Shown in pieces: positions 43,173 to 51,689 of a DNA stretch of 64,000 nucleotides. The notes beneath the pieces are model-generated. The model was not told the DNA's origin. It searched no databases and saw only the letters and a program-made list of their open reading frames with translations. Each line of letters begins with the position of its first letter. The first letter of the stretch is position 1. A program made the position numbers and the translations under genes. This DNA is from Mesobacillus boroniphilus (GTDB lineage: Bacteria; Bacillota; Bacilli; Bacillales; Cytobacillaceae): NCBI RefSeq assembly GCF_018424685.1, contig NZ_QTKX01000002.1:806001-870000 (forward strand), read 5' to 3'.

Positions 43173-43213
43173 TCTGAAAAACAAAAGTGCTAATAATACT
43201 ATTATTTTCCATT

Positions 43214-43252
43214 TAAAAGAGTGGCCTGTAAAAAAACGGTCACTCTTTTTAG
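43214..43252 (+). terminator. Intrinsic terminator after ZIP transporter gene
   Basis: AAAAGAGTG-G-CC and GG-T-CACTCTTTTT form the stem. Confidence 0.8.
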
Positions 43253-43438
43253 TTCTTTGGATATTGGGAAAATTTTAAAATAGAACTTTAGGCATGTGAC
43301 TTTTGCGTAAACGTGCTGATTTACCTGATTCTAAAGACTCAAAAATGAATAGTTTAGCACATTGATATTATCAGAATATTTTAAATATAATAGAGTCTGT
43401 AAAACCGGCAACACCAAAAAATGCAGAGGAGTGGTTGA

Positions 43439-44680
43439 ATGAAAAAGAAGAAAGTACTAGGAGCCGCACTATTAAGCATGACAATGGGGTTATCTATGTT
43501 TACGGCTGGTGCATTTGGCCAGGCGCCTGAGGCACAGGATTCTTACCGGGTATTAATCCAGGGTCCGACAGCTGAAAAAGCGAAGGCTAAGGATCAATAC
43601 GGTGCAAGATGGGATTTTGGAACAAATGGATTTACAACAACGGTTAATGCAAAGCAATATCAGGCACTACTTCATAATAAGAACCTAAATGTGGAAACAG
43701 TCTCTCAAGTGAAGCTAGAAGCAAAACCGGGCTCAGACGCCCAAGCTGCGCCATCTGACCGCACACCATGGGGAATGGAAGCAATCTATAATGATAGCAA
43801 TCTACAAGCAACTTCTGGTGGTAACGGTGTTAAGGTAGCGGTCCTTGATACAGGAGTAAATGTTGCTCATAATGATTTAGCGGGCAGCGATGAACAATGT
43901 AAGGACTTTACTAATCGCCGCACACCATTAGTAGAGGGTTCTTGTACAGATAAGAATGGTCACGGTACCCACGTTGCCGGCACCGTATTGGCACACGGAG
44001 GATCTGGAAATGGAATTTATGGAGTAGCTCCTGAAGCGGAACTGTGGGCATATAAGGTTTTGAATGATCAGGGATCAGGCTATTCTGATGACATCGCAGG
44101 TGCAATCCAGCATGCTGCAGACGAAGCAGTTCGCACAGGCTCGAATGTCGTCATTTCAATGTCACTTGGTTCAAGCAGCAAGAGCACACTGATTGCTGAT
44201 GCTGTAGACTATGCATACGGAAAAGGAGTCCTTGTTGTTGCAGCAGCTGGAAACAGCGGCCCTAATGCAGATACAATTGGATACCCAGGCGCATTGACTA
44301 ATGCAGTAGCCGTCGCAGCTCTTGAGGATGTCCAGGAAAACGGTACATACCGTGTCGCTGACTTCTCTTCCCGCGGAAACCCGCTGACAGATGGTGACTA
44401 TGTCATCCAGGAACGAGATGTAGAATTATCAGCACCAGGAAGAGCAATCGAATCAACCTGGTATGACGGCTCGTATAACACAATCAGCGGAACATCGATG
44501 GCAACTCCGCACGTGTCCGGATTGGCAGCGAAAATCTGGGCGGCAAATCCAAGCATGAGCCACACACAACTTCGTGCAGAACTTCAGAACCGTGCAAAAG
44601 CGAACGACATCCTTGGCGGATCAGGAGCAGCATCTGGTGATGACTATGCATCAGGCTTCGGATTCCCGCGTGTGAAGTAA
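43439..44680 (+). CDS. Secreted subtilisin-family serine protease (S8)
   Basis: A 413-residue secreted protease. A signal peptide (residues 1-28, ending AFGQA) and an inhibitor-I9-type propeptide (about 35-95, YRVLIQGP) precede the catalytic domain. The triad is Asp137 (VAVLDTGVN), His175 (GHGTHVAGT) and Ser353 (GTSMATPHVSG). Two Cys (154 and 169) lie between the Asp and His and could form a disulfide, a feature of some extracellular subtilases but not subtilisin BPN'. The ATG follows GAGGAGTGGTTGA. It is a single gene with a strong terminator. Confidence 0.95.
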   Translation: MKKKKVLGAALLSMTMGLSMFTAGAFGQAPEAQDSYRVLIQGPTAEKAKAKDQYGARWDFGTNGFTTTVNAKQYQALLHNKNLNVETVSQVKLEAKPGSDAQAAPSDRTPWGMEAIYNDSNLQATSGGNGVKVAVLDTGVNVAHNDLAGSDEQCKDFTNRRTPLVEGSCTDKNGHGTHVAGTVLAHGGSGNGIYGVAPEAELWAYKVLNDQGSGYSDDIAGAIQHAADEAVRTGSNVVISMSLGSSSKSTLIADAVDYAYGKGVLVVAAAGNSGPNADTIGYPGALTNAVAVAALEDVQENGTYRVADFSSRGNPLTDGDYVIQERDVELSAPGRAIESTWYDGSYNTISGTSMATPHVSGLAAKIWAANPSMSHTQLRAELQNRAKANDILGGSGAASGDDYASGFGFPRVK

Positions 44681-44689
44681 ACATAGTGT

Positions 44690-44727
44690 AAAACCGCTTA
44701 ATCGAGAGTCGATTGAGCGGTTTTTGT
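44690..44727 (+). terminator. Intrinsic terminator after subtilisin gene
   Basis: AACCGCTTAATCGA and TCGATTGAGCGGTT form a long stem followed by TTTG. Confidence 0.88.
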
Positions 44728-44806
44728 TCGTTAGGGGACTTGACCGACCTCGTTAATAAGTGATTGTTATTTCGCGAACTGGAAAAAAACGCTCGGAATT
44801 TCCAGT

Positions 44807-44900
44807 TCGCCAATAAAATCGTATTTTCGCCAATAAACTAGCGGAAATCGCCAATAAAAATTAAAAATCGCCAATATAGTTGTGAAAATCGCAATAAAAT
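44807..44900. repeat. 20/21-bp-spaced word array (TCGCCAATA type)
   Basis: TCGCCAATA words start at 44807, 44827, 44848, 44868 and 44889 (the last as TCGCAATAA). Steps alternate 20, 21, 20, 21. The bases between words are unrelated and AT-rich. The array lies in the gap between the convergent subtilisin and YlbC genes. Confidence 0.8.
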
Positions 44901-45043
44901 TTTTCAAGGCAAGAAACTTAGTGTTTTTCTTGAGATTAGTAATGCAAACTGGTCTTGAACATGCCTGTTAATAGGAATCGATTGTATATAATAGTGAAAA
45001 TCCAGAGCAAAAATTATAATTTAATAACGATTCGCATTTTTTA

Positions 45044-45090
45044 TAGCGATTTTCTGAGTATCATAGCGAAAACGTCATCTTTATAGCGTA
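45044..45090. repeat. 20-bp-spaced word array (TAGCG type)
   Basis: ATAGCG words occur at 45043, 45063 and 45083, 20 bp apart, in the same gap as the TCGCCAATA array but with a different word. Confidence 0.55.
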
Positions 45091-45133
45091 CTGGAGATTT
45101 TCTGCGTTTTTTTCCAGCTCCTCCATTAAAAAA

Positions 45134-45167
45134 AGAAACCGAGCCAATTAAATTGGACTCGGTTTAA
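45134..45167. terminator. Terminator of ylbC
   Basis: AAACCGAG-C-C and GG-A-CTCGGTTT form the stem with A and T tracts on each side. Confidence 0.85.
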
Positions 45168-46291
45168 AACTTCCTTTTCGTATAAAAATTCTCAGTAAAA
45201 TAAGGCTCATGCTTCGGACCGAACGCAACGCCGACGCCGAGTAACTTAAAATCTGGCTTAAGGATATTTTCACGGTGCCCGAGCGAATTCATTAATCCTT
45301 CGTGGGCGAAAATGCTGCTGAATTGTCCATACGCCAGATTCTCCCCAGCGACGGAAAACGCAATATCATCCTCGGCCATCCTGTCAAAAGGCGACTGTCC
45401 TTCAGGATTCGTGTGGCTGAAAAACGAGTTTTCCGCCATATCGGCACTGTGCTTTCTGGCAGTGATCCTCACCTCGTCATCCCAGGTAAGAATGCCAAGA
45501 CCATGCATCAATCTCGATGCATTGGTCAAATCAAACAGCTGATATTCGAAACCTTCCTTCAAATCCTCACTCGCTTCCGTATAAAAGCTCGCTTTGCTTT
45601 GCTCCAGTTTTTCACTGATCATCTGGATTGCTGTCACCGTATTATTTTTGTGTTTATCATAAAAAACCGTTACATAGCTGTCATCCAAATTGTATACGTC
45701 ATAGTCCTGATCCTTTTGGAACTGATAATAGACAAGCCCTTTCCTTATCTCGGTGAGTGGTTCTCCAAGCGTCTGACGGACTGTCTCTTTTGGAGAGCCA
45801 TACTTGATGCCATTTTTGGCAGCAATCAAATCCTGATTTGTGTACAAAGCATTCACAACCCCATCTTTGCTGTAGGAAACCATGATGAAGTTTTGGAAAT
45901 TCTCGTGATAGGCATGCCACTCTGTTCCGTATTCGTTCACGGAAACACGTTTCGCAGTCCCAAGTTGACTTTCTACTTCTTCTTTTGCATCGCCAATGCC
46001 AATATTATGGATCGTAAATGTATTTTCCGCAGGTGTTTCCAATTCTGGTTTAGCTACTTTTGGAATATCACTCTGCTTATCCATTGTCAGTTCTTCCTTT
46101 TTCTCATTCAGCTGCCAGATCAACTGGTTAATCCCTTTATTAACCGTTTCTAACACATCGCTGAACTCAGGGGTGTCTCTTAACTTATCTATTTCATTAT
46201 TAATATTTTTTATATCTTTTTCATTCGTTAAAAATGGCCAAGCAAAATAAAGCAGGGCTCCTAAAATTAAGAGTGAAAACAGGCGTCCCAA
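45164..46291 (-). CDS. ylbC: CAP-domain protein, YlbC-like
   Basis: A 375-residue exported or membrane-tethered protein. Residues 1-20 form a hydrophobic segment. A CAP-associated N-terminal domain (about 95-235, IHNIGIGDAKEEVESQLG, GIKYGSPKETVRQTLGEP) precedes a CAP/SCP domain (about 250-375) with ITARKHSADMAENSFFSHTNPEGQSPFDRM and NSLGHRENILKPDFKLLGVGVAFG. This is the layout of B. subtilis YlbC, whose role is unknown. The start is TTG with GGAAGGTG 7 nt upstream. Confidence 0.88.
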   Translation of the reverse strand: MGRLFSLLILGALLYFAWPFLTNEKDIKNINNEIDKLRDTPEFSDVLETVNKGINQLIWQLNEKKEELTMDKQSDIPKVAKPELETPAENTFTIHNIGIGDAKEEVESQLGTAKRVSVNEYGTEWHAYHENFQNFIMVSYSKDGVVNALYTNQDLIAAKNGIKYGSPKETVRQTLGEPLTEIRKGLVYYQFQKDQDYDVYNLDDSYVTVFYDKHKNNTVTAIQMISEKLEQSKASFYTEASEDLKEGFEYQLFDLTNASRLMHGLGILTWDDEVRITARKHSADMAENSFFSHTNPEGQSPFDRMAEDDIAFSVAGENLAYGQFSSIFAHEGLMNSLGHRENILKPDFKLLGVGVAFGPKHEPYFTENFYTKRKF

Positions 46292-46403
46292 ATTTTTTCA
46301 CCTTCCTTTAATCCTTATCACCAATATACCCTTTAATTGTTGATTTAAAAAGCATACTAGCTTGGCGACAGGGCAAACTTGGGATGGGAAACTACTTGAG
46401 ATA

Positions 46404-46431
46404 ACAATTTGTGAATAAATTCACAAATTGT
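46404..46431. promoter_or_regulatory. Candidate Rex operator upstream of membrane protein gene
   Basis: ACAATTTGTGAA-TAAA-TTCACAAATTGT is a perfect 12-bp inverted repeat containing the full Rex consensus TTGTGAA-N4-TTCACAA. It lies about 85 bp upstream of the gene at 46514. It also fits the FNR pattern TGTGA-N6-TCACA. Confidence 0.65.
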
Positions 46432-46513
46432 TCATAACTACTCTGAAAAAATCTCATGATTCCACTGTATTATTACTATGTCGATAGTGTTTATATTGCC
46501 AGGAGGTTTTATA

Positions 46514-47509
46514 ATGAAAAAACTGTTACAGATTATAATTGGCTTTGGACTTATCCTGACACCTTTTTATACAAATGCTCATGTCAAATGGTTCACCCAG
46601 GTGGCGCCAAAGAAAGAAACAATCGAAAACATTTTATCGCCATTATTTATGGGGCTGGCATTGCTGGCGGCTCTAGTCCTTGCGTCATTGACGTTAATTA
46701 TCCCCAAAATGGCCCAATGCCCGTTAATCAAAAAATGGGATGATTTCCTTTCCGGCTTCAGGAAATATTCAAGGTATCTATTGAAATATGGAACAGCGGC
46801 AGCATTGATCATCCAGGTCACAAACGGTACTTTGTTTGCACCAGAGTTCCAGGTGGACAGCACCTTGATGACGATTTTGGCGTGGGTTACAATTGGGCTG
46901 CTCCTCGTTCCCCATCATATCGCAACTAAATTAGGGGCAGCCGTTTTACTGATACTATTCATCATGGTGACTGTAAAGCATGGTATTTTCTATATGCTTG
47001 ATTACGGTTTTTATGTAGCTATCATCGGCGTGCTGCTTGTTGGCAACACAAAGCTTGAAAACGTTGGCTTCCCGTTTCTATATTTGGGGACAGGACTTTC
47101 ATTGTGCTGGGTCGCTGTAGAAAAATGGGTATATCCAACGATGGCGTTTGATATCGTCGCAAACCACCAGGTGCCTACTTTCGGATTTGAACCGGCAGCC
47201 TTCATCGTCATGGCCGCCTTTGTAGAATTCGTTGTCGGCTATTTGCTTGTAGTCGGAATCCTGAATCGAGTGCTTGGCTTTGTCGTCACAACCATCTTTA
47301 TTTTAACGACGATGTTATTCGGATATAAAGAAATCATCGGCCACTTCATGATCCATATTGTCCTGATCATCTTCATCATCGAGGGCGTATCCTTCTATAA
47401 TCCGCCGATTAAATTGCATAAAACAAAAGCAGACCAATTCATCTTCATTTTCTTGAACTTCATTTTCGTGCTATCGACCTTTTTGTTGATCTATTATCGA
47501 TTTGCTTAA
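46514..47509 (+). CDS. Multi-pass membrane protein, DoxX-like, unknown function
   Basis: A 331-residue protein with about nine hydrophobic segments. A signal-like first helix is followed by an AHVKWF motif (residues about 20-25) at its outer end. Later helices include WVAVEKWVYPTMAF, FVEFVVGYLLVVGILNRVLGFVV and HFMIHIVLIIFIIEGV, which recall the GxxE(V/I)xxG helix of DoxX proteins; this similarity is weak. The ATG at 46514 has a perfect AGGAGG. A perfect Rex-type palindrome lies upstream, suggesting a role in respiration or redox balance. It is a single gene with its own terminator. Confidence 0.8.
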   Translation: MKKLLQIIIGFGLILTPFYTNAHVKWFTQVAPKKETIENILSPLFMGLALLAALVLASLTLIIPKMAQCPLIKKWDDFLSGFRKYSRYLLKYGTAAALIIQVTNGTLFAPEFQVDSTLMTILAWVTIGLLLVPHHIATKLGAAVLLILFIMVTVKHGIFYMLDYGFYVAIIGVLLVGNTKLENVGFPFLYLGTGLSLCWVAVEKWVYPTMAFDIVANHQVPTFGFEPAAFIVMAAFVEFVVGYLLVVGILNRVLGFVVTTIFILTTMLFGYKEIIGHFMIHIVLIIFIIEGVSFYNPPIKLHKTKADQFIFIFLNFIFVLSTFLLIYYRFA

Positions 47510-47512
47510 GTT

Positions 47513-47548
47513 TGGCAAACAGTCTCCTTTCTGGAGGCTGTTTTCTTT
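47513..47548 (+). terminator. Intrinsic terminator after membrane protein gene
   Basis: AAACAG-T-CTCC and GGAG-G-CTGTTT form the stem, followed by TCTTT. Confidence 0.82.
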
Positions 47549-47558
47549 ATAGATAAAC

Positions 47559-47572
47559 AGTGAAATTTCACT
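47559..47572. promoter_or_regulatory. Perfect 14-bp palindrome upstream of kynU
   Basis: AGTGAAATTTCACT is self-complementary. It lies about 200 bp upstream of kynU, with a REP-like relic in between, so its use as an operator is doubtful. Confidence 0.25.
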
Positions 47573-47579
47573 TCGAGTA

Positions 47580-47692
47580 ATGGCCAGCTACAGCGCCTAG
47601 CCAGTTTTCATCAATGAGAGTACTTCCTTGAGTATCTTGCGAGAAGCGTTTGTCGGGGCTGACCAAGGCGTTTCCGCATTTCTTAGAATTAT
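47580..47692. repeat. Dispersed REP-like element, longer copy
   Basis: It has CCAGCTACAGCGCCTAGCC at the left and GTCGGGGCTGACCAAGGCG then TTTCCGCATTTCTTA at the right. The right part matches the relic at 8226-8279, and the left matches the general Bacillus element. The middle differs. Confidence 0.5.
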
Positions 47693-47767
47693 CAGACCTT
47701 TTGTTGACGCTTGCTTCGTTTCTTTGATACGATTTCTCTAGTTGCAAATGGAATGGGAGAGAAGATG

Positions 47768-49054
47768 ATGAAACCTTATTCTTATGAAGCTGGTGCGAAT
47801 TTTGCTGCACAGCTTGACAGGGAAGATATCCTAGCCGGTTACCGGGATGAATTTTACCTGAAACCTGATTCGATCTATCTTGACGGCAATTCGTTAGGTC
47901 TGCTTTCAAAGAGGGCCGAACAAACATTGCTTGAATCGTTGGCTGACTGGCGTGAGCGTGGCATCGATGGCTGGATGGATGGTAACCATCCGTGGTTCTA
48001 TTTATCTGAAAAACTAGGAGAATTGACAGCTCCGCTCGTTGGTGCTTCCCCTGAGGAGGTTATTGTAAGCGGATCCACAACAGTCAACCTGCATCAGTTG
48101 GTGGCTACTTTTTATAAGCCAGAAGGGAAGAGGACAAAAATCCTTGCAGATGAATTGAATTTTCCGTCTGATATCTATGCGCTGCAAAGCCAGCTCAGGA
48201 TCCATGGCTATGACCCAGATAGCCATCTGATCAGAGTGAAGAGCAGAGATGGAAGGTTCCTTGATGAGGACGATATTATTGAGGCGATGACGGATGAAAT
48301 TGCGCTTGTCGTGCTGCCGACCGTTTTGTACCGCAGCGGGCAAATCCTTGATATGGAGCGCCTGACAAGAGCTGCACACGACCGTGGAATCCTGATTGGT
48401 TTCGATGGCTGCCATTCAATTGGCGCAATTCCGCATTCCTTCTCGGATTGGGGAGTCGATTTTGCCTACTGGTGCAATTATAAGCATTTGAATGGCGGAC
48501 CTGGAGCAGTAGCGGGTCTCTACGTGAACTCGAAACATTTTGGTGCGAAGCCAGGTCTTGCAGGCTGGTTTGGCTCACGAAAAGACAAACAGTTCGATAT
48601 GGAGCATGTCCTTACACCTGCTGAGAATGCTGGTGCTTACCAGATTGGAACTCCACATGTGTTGAGCCTCGCTCCTTTACTTGGCTCATTAGAAATGTTC
48701 GCGGAAGCGGGAATCGAGAATATCCGCGAAAAATCATTAAAGATCAATCACTATTTAATGGACCTGATCGAGCAAGAGCTTGGGGATGCCGGGTTTAAAG
48801 TCGGCAGTCCTGCAGAAGACTTCCGACGAGGTGGCCATGTCAGTCTCGAGCATAAAGAGGCTGCGAGAATTTGCAAAGCGCTGAAGGAAAAAGGAATAAT
48901 ACCTGACTTTCGGGCGCCAAATATCGTCCGCCTGGCACCTGTGGCTCTTTACACTTCTTACACTGATGTCTGGAATGCTGTCCAGATTTTGAAAGAGATC
49001 ATGGATCATAAATTATACGAAAAATTCAGCAATGAGCGCGAGGTAGTGGCGTAG
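47768..49054 (+). CDS. kynU: Kynureninase
   Basis: A 428-residue PLP enzyme of the aminotransferase V fold. Motifs include [41 protein letters not shown] with the PLP-binding Asp, and [13 protein letters not shown] with the Schiff-base Lys. It cleaves kynurenine to anthranilate and alanine. Start at 47768, 7 nt after GGGAGA; the ATG 3 nt earlier is too close. It is the first gene of kynU-kynA-kynB. Confidence 0.96.
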   Translation: MKPYSYEAGANFAAQLDREDILAGYRDEFYLKPDSIYLDGNSLGLLSKRAEQTLLESLADWRERGIDGWMDGNHPWFYLSEKLGELTAPLVGASPEEVIVSGSTTVNLHQLVATFYKPEGKRTKILADELNFPSDIYALQSQLRIHGYDPDSHLIRVKSRDGRFLDEDDIIEAMTDEIALVVLPTVLYRSGQILDMERLTRAAHDRGILIGFDGCHSIGAIPHSFSDWGVDFAYWCNYKHLNGGPGAVAGLYVNSKHFGAKPGLAGWFGSRKDKQFDMEHVLTPAENAGAYQIGTPHVLSLAPLLGSLEMFAEAGIENIREKSLKINHYLMDLIEQELGDAGFKVGSPAEDFRRGGHVSLEHKEAARICKALKEKGIIPDFRAPNIVRLAPVALYTSYTDVWNAVQILKEIMDHKLYEKFSNEREVVA

Positions 49055-49069
49055 AGGAGGAGTCTGGCA

Positions 49070-49903
49070 ATGAAGGAAGAACAAAAAACTTCACATAAAA
49101 TTCATACCGATTTTTCAAAAGAGCTTTCTTATGGAAGCTACTTGCAATTAGATAAAATTTTATCCAGTCAGCAGCGTCTGTCTGATCATCATGATGAAAT
49201 GCTGTTCATCATTATCCACCAGGCTAGCGAGCTATGGATGAAGCTGATTTTACATGAAGTAAGCGGGGCGATTGACTGTATCCGGAAAAATGATCTGGAG
49301 CCATCTTTCAAGATGCTATCAAGGGTGTCGAGAATCCAGCAGCAGCTGATCCAGTCATGGAGTGTGCTATCGACGCTGACTCCGGCAGAATATATGGAGT
49401 TCCGCGACAAGCTTGGGCATTCATCCGGTTTTCAATCCTATCAAAATCGCTTGATCGAATTCGCTCTTGGTCAAAAGAGCTCACATGTTCTGTCTGTTTA
49501 CAAACATGATGCTGAACTGTATAAACAAATGGAGAATGCACTTCATGAGCGGTCGATTTATGATGCGGCGATCAGTGCAATGGCGATGCGTGGGCTTCCA
49601 ATCGATGATGCCGCGCTAAACCGTGATTGGTCGGAACCGTACGAACCAAATGCCAGTGTCGAGGAAGCGTGGCTGACGGTGTACCGCAACGTCGACCAAT
49701 ACTGGGACCTGTATGAGCTTGCGGAAAAGCTTGTCGATATCGGCAGCCAGCAACAGCTTTGGCGCTACAACCACATGAGTACGGTTGAACGAATTATCGG
49801 CCACAAGACTGGAACAGGCGGTTCTGCCGGTGTGTCCTATTTGAAAAAGGTTGTAGACCACCGATTTTTCCCTGAGCTATGGAGCCTGAGGACGAAGCTA
49901 TAA
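49070..49903 (+). CDS. kynA: Tryptophan 2,3-dioxygenase
   Basis: A 277-residue haem enzyme with [14 protein letters not shown], the [22 protein letters not shown] helix carrying the haem-binding region, and [13 protein letters not shown] near the C-terminus. It opens the indole ring of tryptophan to N-formylkynurenine. The start follows GAGGAGGAGTCTGGCA, 15 nt after kynU, so co-translation is likely. Confidence 0.97.
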   Translation: MKEEQKTSHKIHTDFSKELSYGSYLQLDKILSSQQRLSDHHDEMLFIIIHQASELWMKLILHEVSGAIDCIRKNDLEPSFKMLSRVSRIQQQLIQSWSVLSTLTPAEYMEFRDKLGHSSGFQSYQNRLIEFALGQKSSHVLSVYKHDAELYKQMENALHERSIYDAAISAMAMRGLPIDDAALNRDWSEPYEPNASVEEAWLTVYRNVDQYWDLYELAEKLVDIGSQQQLWRYNHMSTVERIIGHKTGTGGSAGVSYLKKVVDHRFFPELWSLRTKL

Positions 49904-49922
49904 AAAGAAAGTAGGAAACAGT

Positions 49923-50549
49923 ATGGGAAATTGGATTGATATTTCGCAGGTTTTACATGATAAAATTCCTGTTTGGCCAGGCGACACGCCATTCCATTAT
50001 GAAGTGAGCTGGGGAATGGAAGAAAGCGGCTCCGTGAACGTCGGACAGGTAACGATGAGCACGCATACCGGCACACATATCGACGCGCCTTTTCATTTCG
50101 AAAACGATGGAAAAAAAGTGATCGAGCTGGACTTCAACCTTTATATTGGACCTGCTCTTGTGATATATGTAGAGAAGCCTGAAAGTATTGGCCTTAAAGA
50201 GCTGCAAGGTGTGGATTTAAAGGGAGTGAAGCGTCTGTTGATCAGAACCGATGCCTGGCAGGATAAAACTGTGTTCCCGGAATCAATTCCGCATATCGAA
50301 CCTGAATTGGCTGCTTATCTAGCCGAGCATGGAGTACAACTGCTTGGACTGGATTTGCCATCGGTCGATCCTTTAGATAGTAAAGAGCTGAGCGCTCATC
50401 ATGAATTGAACGACCAGGGAATTCATATTCTTGAAGGACTAGTGCTTGATAAAATTGAACCAGGAGAATATGAGCTCGCTGCACTGCCGCTGCCTCTGGA
50501 ACAGGCGGATGGCAGTCCTGTAAGAGCCGTGATTCAAAAAAAAGAATAA
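49923..50549 (+). CDS. kynB: Arylformamidase (kynurenine formamidase)
   Basis: A 208-residue cyclase-family metallohydrolase with the HTGTHIDAPFHF metal motif and a conserved WPGDTPF start. It hydrolyses N-formylkynurenine to kynurenine. The ATG follows AAAGTAGGAAACAGT, 19 nt after kynA. It completes the route from tryptophan to anthranilate together with kynU and kynA. No anthranilate-degrading gene follows. Confidence 0.96.
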   Translation: MGNWIDISQVLHDKIPVWPGDTPFHYEVSWGMEESGSVNVGQVTMSTHTGTHIDAPFHFENDGKKVIELDFNLYIGPALVIYVEKPESIGLKELQGVDLKGVKRLLIRTDAWQDKTVFPESIPHIEPELAAYLAEHGVQLLGLDLPSVDPLDSKELSAHHELNDQGIHILEGLVLDKIEPGEYELAALPLPLEQADGSPVRAVIQKKE

Positions 50550-50553
50550 GATG

Positions 50554-50584
50554 GAAGGCTGCCTAGATTGGCAGCCTTTTTTCT
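50554..50584 (+). terminator. Terminator of the kyn operon
   Basis: AAGGCTGCC-TAGATT-GGCAGCCTT is a perfect stem-loop followed by TTTTT. Confidence 0.92.
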
Positions 50585-50609
50585 GTCGAAAAATGTACTA
50601 TGATTGTTA

Positions 50610-50626
50610 TTGACCGAAGTGGTCAA
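50610..50626. promoter_or_regulatory. TetR-type operator 1
   Basis: TTGACC-GAAGT-GGTCAA is a perfect 6-bp inverted repeat; its TTGACC may also serve as a -35, with TAAGAT 18 bp on as the -10. Confidence 0.6.
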
Positions 50627-50643
50627 CGAGGAGTAAGATGTAA

Positions 50644-50660
50644 TTGACCAAGGTGGTCAA
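50644..50660. promoter_or_regulatory. TetR-type operator 2
   Basis: TTGACC-AAGGT-GGTCAA repeats operator 1 exactly in its arms, 34 bp downstream and 22 bp before the regulator start. Two copies suggest autoregulation by the TetR protein. Confidence 0.65.
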
Positions 50661-50681
50661 TTTAGTTTTAAGGAGGTCGTT

Positions 50682-51311
50682 ATGTCTTCGAAGTTTGTAA
50701 GTTTAAATCCTGAAAAGCAAGAACGAATCCTGAACGCTTCTCTAAAGGAGTTTGCCCTGAAAGGATACGAAAATGCATCCACAAATGAAATCGTAAAATT
50801 AGCAGGGATCTCAAAAGGGCTGCTATTCCACTACTTCGCTAATAAAAAAGAACTCTATTTGTTTCTCTATAACCACTTTGTTGATGTATTAATGAAAGAG
50901 TTCTTCAATGAACTGGATTTCACAGGACGTGATATTTTTGAGAGGCTAAAGAACCTGATGATTCTAAAAAACCGGTTGATGGCCAGACATCCCGAGATAT
51001 TCAACTTTATGATGTCAGCCTCAATGGAAGCTTCAGAAGAAGTAAAAGAGGCATTGAACGACTCCAAGACAGAACTGATGCACACCAGCTACGGCAGACT
51101 ATTCGAGAATATCGACTTAACAAAGTTCCGTGAAGGCACGGATATTCAAAGAACCATCAATATCATCATGTGGACTCTCGAAGGCTTCAGCAACCAGGAA
51201 CTAGAAAAAGCAAAAAAACTGAACAAAGATAGTCTTGATTTTGACGAAGCATTTAAAGAAGCCGAAGTGTACATCGATATGCTGAAGAAGTCTTTTTATA
51301 AGAGTCATTAA
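50682..51311 (+). CDS. TetR/AcrR-family regulator
   Basis: A 209-residue regulator. The N-terminal HTH (residues about 12-58, ERILNASLKEFALKGYENASTNEIVKLAGISKGLLFHYFANKKELY) is typical of TetR, followed by a helical ligand domain. The ATG follows TTAAGGAGGTCGTT. Two identical palindromes upstream are its likely operators. It probably controls the ABC exporter genes 380 bp downstream, though an array of short repeats lies between them and no matching operator was seen there. Confidence 0.93.
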   Translation: MSSKFVSLNPEKQERILNASLKEFALKGYENASTNEIVKLAGISKGLLFHYFANKKELYLFLYNHFVDVLMKEFFNELDFTGRDIFERLKNLMILKNRLMARHPEIFNFMMSASMEASEEVKEALNDSKTELMHTSYGRLFENIDLTKFREGTDIQRTINIIMWTLEGFSNQELEKAKKLNKDSLDFDEAFKEAEVYIDMLKKSFYKSH

Positions 51312-51329
51312 CAAGATGACACAGATATA

Positions 51330-51490
51330 ACCGTAGATAAAAATGATTTACCCGGAAATAAAGATAATCCAACCGGAGATAAAAAATGGTCTAACCGGTA
51401 AAAAAGTGCTCCAACCGTTAGAAAGTTGAAAATCGAACCCTGTCGATATCAAAAACGGGCTCAACTGGTATTAAATCGAACCGAACTGGT
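51330..51490. repeat. 21-bp-spaced word array (AACCGG type)
   Basis: CCG of AACCGG-like words falls at 51331, 51352, 51373, 51395 and 51415, steps 21, 21, 22, 20. More diverged AACCC and AACTGG words continue to about 51490. The linking sequence is AT-rich and unrelated. The rest of the gap up to 51689 shows no ORF or clear terminator. Confidence 0.75.
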
Positions 51491-51689
51491 TTTAAAACAG
51501 TTTGTAGTGTTATTGAATTAACAATATTAGGGGCCTGCGCCAACAAGGGTTAGGAATTAAGTTCCAACGGGGAAATTAAGCGCTCTAATCGGGAAATAAG
51601 GCTGGTTAACCATATTCAAAAATCAATGGTCCGCTGCGCGTGTAGCATATAGAAAACATAAAAAGAAAAAGTATCTGGGAGGGTCTGGC

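Noticed and set aside
45302..46153. 283-codon open frame opposite ylbC
   Set aside because: It is antisense to a clear CAP-domain protein, has no ribosome site, and its translation shows no family pattern.
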